Origin: Prostheceraeus crozeri
Lineage: Eukaryota > Platyhelminthes > Polycladida > Euryleptidae
Reading direction: 5' to 3'
DNA length: 64,000 bases
Assembly (NCBI GenBank): GCA_907163375.1
Contig: CAJQUW010015636.1
Span: 124,001-188,000, forward strand
The notes below the pieces were generated by a model. The model was given only the letters and a program-made list of their open reading frames with translations, made no database searches and was not told where the DNA came from. Within the stretch, counting starts at the first letter, position 1; each line of letters begins with the position of its first letter. Of the stretch, positions 7,491-17,160 are shown piece by piece. The translations under genes and the position numbers were made by a program.

Positions 7491-7820
7491 CTAACTATTG
7501 CGACATAAGTGACACTCGAAATGAGCAATATCACAGTGGTAACATTGGCAAAGTTGAATGCAATTACGTATGAAACAGCGTTGACAAAAAGCATGCTTAC
7601 ATCTCTTGAAGATGCGCTTTTCATTTCCATCCTTTCGCTTACATACATCACAACACATAGTTTCACCGTTACTGATGTCTATAGCAAGTCTTTTTGAAGA
7701 TATGAATTTGCTAGCCTTTTCTAAATAATAGACGCATGTACAGAAGGAATATACTTCGAGAGTGAGCAGACATAGCTCGAAAACCAGTTGTGCTACAATC
7801 AAGTACCACTGCATTTTCAA
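7491..7820 (-). CDS. RING-like zinc-finger protein with N-terminal membrane segment
   Basis: The 109-residue product has a hydrophobic N-terminal stretch (about residues 4-31) that could be a membrane anchor, then a RING-like pattern: CDVC at 57-60, CKHAFCQRC at 74-82 and CQCYHC at 91-96, with a last CHLC. The C-x-H-x2-C-x2-C centre is the classic RING signature. Viral membrane-anchored RING proteins often act as ubiquitin ligases against host surface proteins, but that role is only a possibility here. Its ATG overlaps the stop of the upstream gene by 4 bp. Confidence 0.65.
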   Translation of the reverse strand: MKMQWYLIVAQLVFELCLLTLEVYSFCTCVYYLEKASKFISSKRLAIDISNGETMCCDVCKRKDGNEKRIFKRCKHAFCQRCFIRNCIQLCQCYHCDIAHFECHLCRNS

Positions 7821-8227
7821 TTTTTCTTTATGGAAAGTTGAATGTGAATATCTGAAATCGCTTCAATCACTAGACTGCTACCATGATGGTTAAATGCGTT
7901 AAGACGTTCAGCAATTTTTATCATATGTCTTTTAAAAAATTCTTGGGGGTGATCTACCACTTCCATTGAATAAGAAGCAAAATGGAAAGAGCGACTTTCC
8001 ACCTCTTCCTTTCCAAAATGACTAAACTTAATTTTCGCAACTAATCGCGCCATGATAATGCTATCAGAGAATGTATTCATTAACTCTAGAAATAGAGTGC
8101 TAGCATCATCGACCACTGCTTCGATGTCGGTCTCATCTTTATGAAATTTTATCACATAATCTTGAACAGCTCCTTTTAAACTTTGCCTATGAAAACGTAA
8201 TGTTCCGCAGTCGTTTGAGAAAGACAT
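7817..8227 (-). CDS. Polinton protein of unknown function, polymerase-neighbour type
   Basis: A 136-residue mixed alpha/beta protein without cysteine clusters or membrane segments. Its end (HGSSLVIEAISDIHIQLS, after a helix with an F.KRHMIKIAERLNAF pattern) recalls a segment often found ahead of the polymerase in Polintons, but similarity is limited. It overlaps the RING-like gene by 4 bp. A CATGCAATGG sequence lies about 22 bp upstream of the start, a weak version of the motif seen before other genes here. No function is assigned. Confidence 0.6.
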   Translation of the reverse strand: MSFSNDCGTLRFHRQSLKGAVQDYVIKFHKDETDIEAVVDDASTLFLELMNTFSDSIIMARLVAKIKFSHFGKEEVESRSFHFASYSMEVVDHPQEFFKRHMIKIAERLNAFNHHGSSLVIEAISDIHIQLSIKKN

Positions 8228-8314
8228 GATCGCCCTTTATCTAACCCATCCATTGCATGAAAACAACAACTCTTCTCATAGTAACATTTATTGAATAATG
8301 GTAACAAGCATGCA

Positions 8315-8845
8315 TTATAAATCAATGGTTTGAAAGAGATAAAATAGATACAGCTGGTAACTATCATACAGCGAGCAATGATAACCATACAGGACTTTGG
8401 CAGTGTTGAGGTAAGGAGGAAAGAAGCATTGGTTATGAACGTAGCTACTACAACGAACAGACAAAATAGGAACACACAAATCCTTAAAACGTTTTGTGAC
8501 TTCATGATAATGTTGATTCACTCTACTATCCCAAGGTGGGAGCAAAATATCATCAATGATTAGATTGGGAAATACTTTCCTCTCCTTACCAGGATTATTA
8601 CAAAAGATGCGTATAACATTGAAAGCAGCTAACCATCGTTTAAAGTCAATAAGAAGAGCACTCTCACAAGAAAAGCCATAGTCTTGCAAATATTTCAGAT
8701 TAAGTCCATGAATGTGTTTTCTCGCCCATTGATCAACATTGGGATCGCAGTTGGCATGTTGATGATAGACACTAACAATCTGATATGTCCAATTGTTCAT
8801 AGCAATAGCACTGAGCTCCTGTACAGGTTCACCCTCACAATCCAT
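8315..8845 (-). CDS. RNase H-fold (DEDD exonuclease-like) Polinton protein
   Basis: The 176-residue protein begins MDCEGEPVQELSAIAM, resembling the first DEDD exonuclease motif (D-x-E at the end of a strand). It continues with VDQWARKHIHGLNLKYLQDYGF and a later ..FCNNPGKE segment. Proteins starting with DCEG-P-QE and containing RKHIHGLN recur in animal Polintons and are probably 3'-5' exonuclease relatives. The last 50 residues look unrelated and hydrophobic. A role in replication or repair of the element is inferred; I did not see all four acidic residues with certainty. Confidence 0.6.
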   Translation of the reverse strand: MDCEGEPVQELSAIAMNNWTYQIVSVYHQHANCDPNVDQWARKHIHGLNLKYLQDYGFSCESALLIDFKRWLAAFNVIRIFCNNPGKERKVFPNLIIDDILLPPWDSRVNQHYHEVTKRFKDLCVPILSVRCSSYVHNQCFFPPYLNTAKVLYGYHCSLYDSYQLYLFYLFQTIDL

Positions 8846-8897
8846 AAAAATGATGATAGAAGCCTAAAACGGAAATTTACACATCTAAGGAAACGTT

Positions 8898-9146
8898 CTA
8901 TAACATATTACAAAATGAAGAATTACATCGATGCTTTTCACGACAAAATACACAAATGATATGATGGCAACGAAGAAGTAAAATGTATCTAATAAGACCA
9001 CGTCTACGACACTCAAAGCACATAAGCGAATTGTCATAGGGTAGAGTTAGGAAAGGACTAGCAATTCTCCTTCTTTGATTTGCGTTTTGATGTAGCATTC
9101 TTCTCCGACTTGCGCTTCGTACCACTGCTGTTAAGGATTTGATCAA
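8898..9146 (-). CDS. Small RING-like zinc-binding protein
   Basis: An 82-residue frame has an Arg-rich N-terminus and a compact zinc motif: CFECRRRG, then LRCHHIICVFCREKHRC. The CxxC ... C-x-H-x3-C-x2-C spacing is RING-like. It overlaps the C-terminus of the upstream gene by about 89 bases in another frame. It is a second, shorter RING-type protein within the same element. The zinc pattern is unlikely to be accidental, but length and overlap leave some doubt. Confidence 0.5.
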   Translation of the reverse strand: MIKSLTAVVRSASRRRMLHQNANQRRRIASPFLTLPYDNSLMCFECRRRGLIRYILLLRCHHIICVFCREKHRCNSSFCNML

Positions 9147-9672
9147 TTATGTCGTCCACGTTGGGTGGTTTCGGAATATATAGGATGGATTCCATATGCA
9201 TGGAGAGAGAGGCTATTTTATTATCCTTATGTCGACCATAATATAGCCCATTCACTTTGAAAAGGATATCCCAAGTACCTTCTCCGAGCTCATCACATCT
9301 GATGGGTATTGAATGATCTCCCTCCTTCTTATAGTAAGTACACCAATGTGATACCGGTAGGCAAATGTGATTACCATCCCAAATCTTTCTATAGGGAGTA
9401 TCCTTGTCATCTCTCGCCTTCCACTCTTGAGCAAGAGGAGTAGGAATGTCCATATTTAATGTCACGTACTCCTCAATAATATCAAGTTGGTGGCGAATGT
9501 ACGGACTCACGGGGATCAGTATGTAGTCCCCATACTGATTGTGCATTATCTTGACATCCGTGGAAGGGAGCATTCCCGTTTGGAGTACTACGCTATGATC
9601 ATCATAACGCAAGGCTTGTTTAAATTTACGCTGTAGCGGTGTAGGATTATGTACCTTGGATGTTTCTTCCAC
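9058..9672 (-). CDS. Polinton protein, possible single-strand DNA-binding (OB-like)
   Basis: About 204 residues are visible from 9672, where the frame opens with a valine rather than a methionine, so translation must begin further upstream. The centre (GTWDILFKVNGLYYGRHKDN followed by IASLSMHMESILYIP) has alternating strands like an OB fold, and the C-terminus is Lys/Ser-rich and basic. A single-strand DNA-binding role near the replication genes would fit but is a guess. It is the first gene of the minus-strand run behind the TATA/CCAAT promoter at 9934-9981, and a short intron may separate its first codon from this body. Confidence 0.55.
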   Translation of the reverse strand: MEETSKVHNPTPLQRKFKQALRYDDHSVVLQTGMLPSTDVKIMHNQYGDYILIPVSPYIRHQLDIIEEYVTLNMDIPTPLAQEWKARDDKDTPYRKIWDGNHICLPVSHWCTYYKKEGDHSIPIRCDELGEGTWDILFKVNGLYYGRHKDNKIASLSMHMESILYIPKPPNVDDIIDQILNSSGTKRKSEKNATSKRKSKKENC

Positions 9673-9762
9673 TGGCCTCAGTTGTAGATGATCTGACCGT
9701 AGCGAACCTTGTAACGTTTGACCGCCATTTTGTCCTACTAGTGCAGCAGATGGAGTAGATGC

Positions 9763-9830
9763 CTGAAAATGAAAAAAGATTGTATTAAGTTTACGTTCAA
9801 GGGAGGAGAGGGAGGGAAGTAGCGACTTAC
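9763..9830 (-). other. Candidate 68-bp intron at the head of the minus-strand gene run
   Basis: On the minus strand an ATG at 9833-9831 is followed at once by GTAAGT, and 68 bases later comes a pyrimidine-rich tract ending in TTTTCAG at 9763. This looks like a short spliceosomal intron right behind a start codon. Introns are known in Polinton genes. Whether it is used is not shown. Confidence 0.5.
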
Positions 9831-9933
9831 CATTTTAGTTGGATAATAGAACAGGGAACTAGAGAGAGAGAAAATGTGCGTCCGTCACTCGTGTGATTCA
9901 ACGATGGAATGATTCTCACTGTGGAAGGCTCGC

Positions 9934-9981
9934 TATTTATAAAGAAATGCTTGATTCTCATTGGATGATGATCCTCATTGG
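9934..9981 (-). promoter_or_regulatory. TATA box with two CCAAT boxes
   Basis: Reading on the minus strand, CCAAT pentamers lie at 9981-9977 and 9964-9960, each in CCAATGAG, followed by TATAAATA at 9941-9934. This sits about 100 bp upstream of the first ATG of the minus-strand run. The arrangement (paired NF-Y-type sites and a strong TATA box) is a classical RNA polymerase II promoter. The element encodes its own TBP-like protein, which makes the strong TATA box notable. Confidence 0.7.
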
Positions 9982-9995
9982 ACAATAACATCAAG

Positions 9996-10690
9996 TTGAT
10001 TCCAAATCTGGCATCCGTTTACCAATCCGATAGTTCGTTTTGAAGCTACAGCCCAAAACGTCCCAAATTCTAACTCTGTCGTTTTTCACCAATGTCCCAA
10101 AATCTTAAATGGCGTCTCACATCTAAACGAAGGCAGATACGAACAAGCCGATTCTTTCACTGAATTTGTCTCACTCTTAGCTTTCAAACGAGCTATCGCA
10201 CGACAAAATCCGTCCACTGGAAGCAAGCTGTCCAGGGGGGAGGGGGGGGGGACGTCAGCCGAAAATTTTTTCTCTCCGATTTCGCTGGAAACATCCTTCC
10301 TAACCCAAAATTTCACGTAGATTCCGAATCTGGCCTCCGTTTTCTCATCCGATGCTTCGTTTGGACGCTACACACCAAAAACATCACACACTATAGCCTC
10401 AAGACTAATCCTGGCGGTCGCCCACGTCAACCTAGACGGTCGCCCACGTCAACCAGGCGGTCGGACCAACTCACCCGAGTCTCACACTCTGTCGTTGCAG
10501 AGGGGGGGGGACGTCAGCGAACATGTTGTGAACGTGGACCCACCCGGCCGGCACACCACGACAGACCACAACCTCTGTCGTTCCAGAGGGGGGGGGTGGG
10601 GGGGGACTCAGACACGAAGCACCACGGCGGCCGACCACGACACTCTGCCGTGCCAGAGGGGGGGGGACGCAGCGATGGCCGCCATCTTGC
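9996..10690. repeat. GC-rich direct repeats with G-tract hairpins
   Basis: A diverged segment GATTCCRAATCTGGC at 9996 recurs at 10319, together with the following about 70 bp. G-tracts followed by ACGTCAGC occur near 10,240 and 10,502. CTCTG-n6-CAGAG hairpins followed at once by 8-10 G occur at 10487, 10573 and 10643. CGGTCGCCCACGTCAACC is tandemly repeated near 10,418-10,456. The block is much richer in GC than its surroundings and separates the Polinton from a LINE fragment. It may be the Polinton's terminal region or an array of ends of another transposon. Confidence 0.6.
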
Positions 10691-11012
10691 GCGGTCCAGA
10701 AGTGGAGTTTTGCTTACTACTATCAATAACCAGACACTCAATACAGGAACAAGAGTTGTCCAAGATAGCAGATCTAGATGGTCTAAATCGCTCATGCACC
10801 CAAATACAAACGCCGCCACCACGACGATTCACTCTTATATCCGAACGGAATAATTCATAATGCGGAATTGTAAGCAAATCACTACTGAAATCTTTACCCA
10901 ACCATGTCTCTGTTACCATAATCATGTCAGGTTTGAAATGGCCAACTGTAACACATAAATCGTCAAACTTTCCAGCTGGCATTAAACATGAGAATAGACG
11001 GATACACATCAA
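10690..11012 (-). pseudogene. LINE ORF2, truncated AP endonuclease
   Basis: The frame starts right after ORF1 and contains the start of an exonuclease-endonuclease-phosphatase domain: KPDMIMVTETWLGKDF with the catalytic E, then the RRGGGVCIWV strand. Similarity ends at about 10,690, where the sequence becomes the GC-rich block. The remaining endonuclease and all of the reverse transcriptase are absent. Confidence 0.75.
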
Positions 11013-11756
11013 TCATAAAATCCGAGTGCGAAAATTTTTCCCATCTGTTCGAGGCATTACCGTTCCTTTATATAACACTACGTCTTCGCCTTTCTGTCTT
11101 CGGTCTTTCAACTCATCTCTCAAACACTTGTCTTTCTCTTGCTGCATTGGAGTTCGATCAGGTCTGATAAACACTCTGCTGTAGGTTTGCGAATTCTTTA
11201 AATGCTTCCACTTTCGAAGTATTTCAGCTTTCTTCTTGGAGTCATTTATTCGCAACTTAAGAATTCGTGGTCCATTGGTCATTTTTTCCGATTCTGTGGC
11301 AATGAGAGATGCTAACATCAGGAACACCAATTTCTCTGAAATGTTATGCGCCACAGACTCATCGAACCTCTTGCGTTCCTCAAGCAAACCATCATTCCTC
11401 TCCGATACACCCTGAATAACAATATTGTTAACCTTGGCCATTCTATTCTGAAACTCTGACATGCAATGCTCAATCATCTCCATCTTGAGGGGCTCTAAGC
11501 TTACTTTTAGCACATCCACCTCGGATTCTAAATTCTGAAAATTTACGTGAATTGTTTTCAATCCTTCCTCAATTGCATCAATACGGCCGCTGAAAGATGA
11601 CAGTACATCTTTAACTTCGATAAGATCTTTTCGAATAATGGAAATAACATAGTCTCTAGATTCTGCAATTAGCCTTTTTACATGTATGTCTTCCAAGCCA
11701 CAAGAGGCCGCAGCTGATGTAGTGCTAGATCTTGTCAGGCTTTTCGGAGTAGCCAT
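11013..11756 (-). CDS. LINE ORF1 protein (coiled coil plus RNA-binding C-terminus)
   Basis: A 247-codon open frame begins MATPKSLTRSS. It has an Ala/Ser/Thr-rich N-terminus, a long heptad-like coiled coil (about residues 50-115), a NIVIQGVSE strand that starts an RRM-like domain, and a C-terminal domain with RVFIRPDRTPMQQEKDKCLR and RRQKGEDVVLY. The same C-terminal pattern (..D.T..QQQ...LR.ELK.RR..GE.V) occurs in the ORF1 fragments near 16,300 and 39,500, so these LINEs belong to one broad group. ORF1 proteins bind LINE RNA as trimers. The frame is intact here. Confidence 0.82.
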   Translation of the reverse strand: MATPKSLTRSSTTSAAASCGLEDIHVKRLIAESRDYVISIIRKDLIEVKDVLSSFSGRIDAIEEGLKTIHVNFQNLESEVDVLKVSLEPLKMEMIEHCMSEFQNRMAKVNNIVIQGVSERNDGLLEERKRFDESVAHNISEKLVFLMLASLIATESEKMTNGPRILKLRINDSKKKAEILRKWKHLKNSQTYSRVFIRPDRTPMQQEKDKCLRDELKDRRQKGEDVVLYKGTVMPRTDGKNFRTRIL

Positions 11757-12250
11757 GATTCACGCAAATCGGATAAAAAGAAAACTTCCAAAAATTACTT
11801 CGTGCAGGTCAGACTTGACACCAGGCCCTTGTACACGCCATGCAAGCTCTCAATACAACAGACTACGCATGTACGTCCGCCACAGAAGTCGCTGCACAAT
11901 CCAGTTCGTAAAAGTGGAATTTTATCGATCGAGAATTGCCGTACAATGACGCAAAGAATCTCACCACCCCTGATGACTGAGAGAGGCACGGAACTCTAAT
12001 CACAAACTCCGATGACCAAAAGGTGCAAAGAATCCTGAATGCTGAATGAACGATGAATGATGGTAATAATCCAATTTCAGAATGACACTGACCACGACTG
12101 GCGGAGCAGATTGATACAAAAAACTGAATAAATCGAAGCGATATACACTCAGAGCGACGCGAAAATTACAGAATTCACCAGAAGAACGAGAGCGACGTCA
12201 GCACACTACGATTCTATGAAGGTAGAACTAATGAAACTCCCACATTACAC

Positions 12251-13474
12251 ATTTCTCCCATCCTAGTCAGAGATTCTCGCAGTATTTATTAAAAAAACTG
12301 TGAAATAAATGACGCAGAACATTAAGGTTATATAGTCCTAATAAGCTAGATAGTTTGGCTCAACGACAGCATGTCTATATAAACTTATTAGAAGAATTTG
12401 TGAACCGTAGGGTTTAATGAAAATAAGTAAAATCAAACAATCTTTTTCCTTGTAACCTACTTTTGATTATTACTTTGCTAGTGAAATTATCAATAAAACC
12501 CGCGGGTTTGATTTGAGAAAATGTGACATTTGTATAATATCGAAAACCTGTTCGTAGATGCTTTAGACATTATTCTTGAGTAAATTAATACTTAATCATA
12601 AATGTCCTCTTATCAAAAAATGGCATTTTTCTATGTCAATTTCTCGGATTTTTCAAGTTCTACTCGTCTAAACTAAACGCATTGAGTTAAACAATTAATA
12701 CAAATTCAGTTGATTGCCTGCTTATTGGTAATTGATAACTTAATTCTTGTGGTTGACTTCGAATTTCTGCAATTAATATTTGCACATATGTAGCTCACAT
12801 GTCTGAATTCGATGGCGACGTCCAATATCCTCGACAACATCACCAGCAGAAGAGTAGCATACAGGATCCTCAATAGCAGCAAGAGCAATCGGTGGATTTC
12901 ACCATAGTTTTCACTTTCTTAACGAAGAAAATAACACCACCGACGAGCGAAACAATACAGATGTTCCAATGTTTCATCTAAACACAAGATCTACTGCAAA
13001 GATAGAATCTTCATGCAAGTGAAGGCAAAAACAAAAATAACAAAATTTGAAATGATACAAATGATACTCATTTGGATGATGCGATGCATTCAGGTGTAAA
13101 TGTAGAACATGTGAGTATTGAAGAACAAACCTAATACAATAATGCTCCTCTTGAAAAATGTGAGGCATCGCATTAAGCGCAGATGAGCCAAAAAACAAAC
13201 TACAAGGAATTCAATTCAAATAATCAACCTGAAAAGTTACTACACCAGAAAGGTCCATTCACATCGGATGCCGTGAGGTATGCCACGTCGTCATGCGTTC
13301 AGCCAGAATAAGGATGCCTTTAATTCGGTGAAGCGAGCAGCTCGACTATGGAATCCCCGAATCTTCTGGCCTACAGCTTCTTTGTTATTATATTATACAT
13401 ATTAGAGGAACAGACAACGTTGTCTGTAGTGAGAAAGGGGTGCATCCTCGTATTCAAGTCATAGAGATCGGATG
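12251..13474. other. AT-rich stretch, no gene seen
   Basis: I see no supported coding region here. Short frames in this stretch lack known motifs. The segment near 13,290-13,390 is somewhat more GC-rich but is not recognised. Confidence 0.4.
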
Positions 13475-13625
13475 TGTTGTTTATAATAATCATCATCACA
13501 ATAATAATAATATATGTATATTTGATCAAATGACAATCGATACATTACATCAAATCAGTAGTAGGTACAAACGAAGGTAATTCAACAAATAAGTGAGGCA
13601 TATAGTATACTTTGAAGAGAGCTTC

Positions 13626-16240
13626 CTACGTTGTCGAAAGTAAAATCTTCGGTTTCAGACATTCACCGTTGTAAATCTCGCATACTTTGAGGAAGAAGGA
13701 ATCACTGCGTCGTTTGGTGCGACGATGAGGTATAATGAATCGACCAGATTTTGACATCGGAGGCAATAGATTATGAAGAATATGGCTATCAGACATTACC
13801 AATTTCAGAAACCTAAGAGATAACATAAGTCGTCTTTGAGTTAAGGAACACAAGCAGTCCTCGTGGCATTCTCCACCGCACAAGACACGATGAGCACGCT
13901 TCTGAAATTTGTCAAGTCGAATCGAATCGTATGATGACATGGTCATAAACAAAGGGGCACAATACTCAATACACGATCGTATGAGAGAAGTATATGTTAG
14001 AACCAATTGCTGCTTTGAGAGACCCGATTGCTTCAAAACCCTCAAAACGTAAAGGCGCCGAGATGCTGTGGATAATATGTTATCAAAGTGGTCACTCCAC
14101 GTCCAATTTGAGTTCAACGTTACTCAAAGTATCTTCAACTTATCAACGTTAACCAGTGATGGAAGTACAGGTATAACAGTAGTGTTTTTCTTTTTAATCG
14201 TCATGGACTTGCATTTACTGGAATTCAGTGGAAGTCTAATAGACGTAGACCAATCAATCATGCGATGGTGATGAAAAGAAATGTTTTCTACAGTTTGTAT
14301 GGGATTATACTGAAGCGAGAAAATCAGTGTAACATCATCCGCATACTTAAAGACCGAACAAGTAGAAGAGTCACTTACAAAGGAGCCAATTGCTATGGCG
14401 AATAAATAGGGGCCAATAACAGACCCTTGAGGAACACCGGAGGACAACGAGGAGTAAGAGCTCACTTGGGTTCCAACACGCACAAATTGTTGTCGATCAG
14501 TTAGGTATGATTGAGTCCATTTGATGAAATTTAGGGGCAACAGGCAATCACTCAGTCTTTGCAGTATGACATTATGAGGAAGTTTGTCAAATGCTTTCGA
14601 AAAGCTGTAAGATACCACAGACACCAGACGTCGAATCGCTGTCAAGGAATTTTGTGACACAGTCTTGAATTCCCAACAAAGCACACAACGTGGAAGAACC
14701 CGGTCTGAAGCCGAACTGCTGATGACCAAAATTATCAATAAGTTTTTGCTTCACAGCCTTCAAAGCCAAGGTCTCAAGAAGCTTTACAGGGGTAGGCAAA
14801 ATGCTTATAGGTCTGATATTGTCAATATTTGCAGTAGCATTCTTCGGAATCGGAGATACAGCGGAAACCTTCCATACCTTTGGAACATATTGATATTTGA
14901 AGGAAAGCTTAAATAAATGAGCCAATACGTCAGCAATAAGCGGAGCAGCTTCCTTGTAAAGAGCATTAGGGACTTTTATTCGGGATGTCGAAAGATGATT
15001 TATTGGGCTTCAACTTTGAAAGAAAAATGTAGACATCTAATTCATCAATATCACAGTTCCATGAGGAATCACATATGGGTGTGATTGAAACAGACTTGCT
15101 TATTTCGAAATGAGAAGCTAGATGATGATTGATGTCATCAACAGCCTCTGAGAGAGTTTCATACTGACACAGAAGACGCTGCAGTTGATTTTTATCGCGT
15201 GTTCCAACGTTTGAATTGATCGCTTGCCATAAATTTTTAGTCGTCATACGCTGGGTCCAAGAAGACTTCGCTTTTTGGATTTCGCATCGAACTCTTTCTT
15301 TAAGATGAGTGTACATGGCGAAGTTTCCACAACGGAAGGCATCCCAACGTCGGTTGATTAACGACTTCAGGAATGACGTCACCCAAGGCTTATCCCTGGG
15401 TGATAGTCTGACATATGAGACCGGTATACATTCAGCAGAGAGCTCATTTAAAATGTCTTGAAATCGTTGGCACTTAACATCAAGCGAAATTGAGTCGTCG
15501 TAGATAAAATTCCAATCAACTCTATGAAGGGAATAAAGAAATTCGTTGATATGGGAGCTTCGTAAATCATAAACTTTACGACTGATAAAGCATCCTTCTT
15601 TTGCATTTGAAAGTTTTGGCTTAGCTAGCAGTGATACATGAGCTGTCTTAGAAATGTCGAGAGACGCACACAAAGTCACATTATAATGATCAGACAAAAA
15701 CCTTGAGAACAAAATGTAGTCAAGCTCAGCATTACCGTATCCAGCACGATTGTTGCAATTAACCAAACCAAGTTGCTGGCAAACATGTTTGACATTGAAG
15801 CGGTTAAGATCGCCGCATATAATTACTTCATAATTAGTGTGAGAACTTAGTACTGAATCAATTTCACAAATTATAAAGGAGTTTAAAGTTTCAAATTCAC
15901 CAGTCGCCAATATCGGAGGAATATAGAGAACGAGGAGCACGATTTTCATGTTAGGTAACAACATTATGAGAAACTCAACTTCCAGCGATATTTGTACGTC
16001 AAGTTTAATGCAGGATATGTTATCACGGATCCACACAGCAACACCTCCTCCAATACGATTCTGTCTATCAAAACGAAAGCAAGTGAATTCAGAAACACTA
16101 ATTACACTATTATCAATGTCATTATGTAACCAGGATTCACAACAAGCAAAAATGTCGATGTTTTTCAGAAGGAGAGTGGAACGTACTTCATCGATTTTAG
16201 GCAAAACTGATCGCGCGTTTGAGAGCCAGATGGAGGGCAA
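13626..16240 (-). pseudogene. LINE ORF2 (endonuclease plus reverse transcriptase), broken
   Basis: The first 424 codons (16,240-14,966) contain the AP-endonuclease: MPSIWLSNARSVLPKIDE, CESWL with the catalytic E, IICGDLNRF and AELDYILF, followed by the linker with DKPWVTSFLKSLINRRWDAF. The reverse transcriptase follows in other frames: FGFRPGSSTLCALL and IRPISILPTP (14,587-14,925), then SGVPQGSVIGPYLFA and the FKYADD catalytic box (14,124-14,738), then the thumb (13,626-14,117). Frameshifts lie near 14,960, 14,640 and 14,120. The last endonuclease motif reads KTAHVSLL instead of the usual SDH. Confidence 0.85.
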
Positions 16241-16266
16241 TGTTGGTGGAAAATCAAATCAAAACT

Positions 16267-16964
16267 TCACTGAAAATTTTGAGATATTTCGACGACCTTC
16301 CCACGATAAATCTTAACCCTCTCACCAGCATCCCGTCTTCTCTTGAGCTCAGCACGCAGTTCTTTTTGGGATTGCTGCTGTGATGGAGTCAGGTCAGGAT
16401 TTATAAAGGCATTGTTATAATTTTGTAGATGCCTCAAGTCTTTCGCCCTCTTCAAAATATTTTGTTTTCATTCATTGTCGACAGAAACCACCTTGAGTAG
16501 GCGTGAAGATCCAAGTCTATGAGCCCTTCCAATTTGGTAAGTGTGCTTAACTGAGTTATCGTCAATGCTCAAATCGTTTAGCATTTCAACCACCTTGCTA
16601 TGATCATGGAATTTGCGCTCATCAGTATCTCCATCAATTTTCTTGGATATCCCAGAGATAACTAGATTATTCTTTTTCGATCTCTAGCCTCGAACTCATC
16701 ATATATCGTTGCGTTTTTCTCTGACAATTCGATGAGACATTTGCGAAGATGATCAAGCTCTAACTGATGCACATCCTGAATTTGAACGACTGCAGTAAGG
16801 GATTTCTCTAGATTTTCAACTTTATTCGCTAGAGAATCAATTCGATCAATCATTTTATCTAACTTATCGGAGAGACGTTTTTCTAACGCTGTGATCGATT
16901 GCTTTACACTTTCTAAATTCGAATCGTGAGCAACTCGCCCACGTCTTGTTCGTGGTGTCGACAT
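16267..16964 (-). pseudogene. LINE ORF1, broken
   Basis: The N-terminal part begins at MSTPRTRRGR (16,964). It has a coiled coil with a heptad-like run (about 30-90 residues in) and reaches EARDRKR at 16,662. The C-terminal part at 16,267-16,455 has NNAFINPDLTPSQQQSQKEL and RRRDAGERVKIYRGKVV. The middle is interrupted by frameshifts near 16,660 and 16,460. The pattern matches the intact ORF1 at 39,485-40,231. Confidence 0.75.
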
Positions 16965-17160
16965 ATCAGCAAAAATGCGTGGAATTATGTTTAGACAAGG
17001 TAATTTGACCAAAATTGCAGAACGATAGGGACACGAACACCCAACCTTCACTCGCGAAACACGCGCCGAAAGCTATTGACCACTTTCACAACTAATGCTA
17101 GGTTAGACCAAAGATATAGATAAGCCAAACAATCTACCAAAGACTGTGGTTTCGTGCTAG

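Larger units (their letters stand above)
1..10690. mobile_element. Polinton (Maverick) element, left part beyond the window
   Basis: The block holds the diagnostic Polinton set: a retroviral-type integrase with chromodomain, an adenovirus-like cysteine protease, an FtsK/HerA-type packaging ATPase and a major capsid protein, plus small basic and zinc-binding proteins. Genes run on the minus strand from about 9830 down to 2239, with a divergent and convergent plus-strand block at 966-2212. The protein-primed DNA polymerase is not seen and is presumably beyond the left edge. No terminal inverted repeat can be paired inside the window, so the right border is only placed between about 10,000 and 10,690, where GC-rich direct repeats begin. 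The reading frames seen look whole, with about zero evident breaks, so the insertion is probably young; only one end is visible. Confidence 0.93.
10690..12250 (-). mobile_element. CR1-like LINE, 5' part only (copy 1)
   Basis: An ORF1 frame (11013-11756) and the beginning of an ORF2 endonuclease (to about 10,690) are present on the minus strand. The rest of ORF2 and the 3' end are missing: the endonuclease breaks off into the GC-rich block at about 10,690. The 5' leader extends to roughly 12,250, but its border is not sharp. A LINE lacking its 3' end is unusual, since 5' truncation is the norm, so the loss was by a later insertion or deletion. Confidence 0.8.
13475..17160 (-). mobile_element. 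CR1-like LINE, near full length but decayed (copy 2)
   Basis: ORF1 pieces (16,267-16,964) and ORF2 (13,626-16,240) are present in order on the minus strand. The 3' end, at low coordinates, finishes in an ATT-type microsatellite near 13,485-13,515, the tail type of CR1/L2 LINEs. About four to five frameshifts or stops divide the coding regions, so it is inactive. The 5' border near 17,160 is approximate. Confidence 0.85.

Noticed and set aside
10086-10316. A 76-codon minus-strand frame in the GC-rich repeat block
   Set aside because: It spans a G-tract and has no motif; the repeat structure explains it better.
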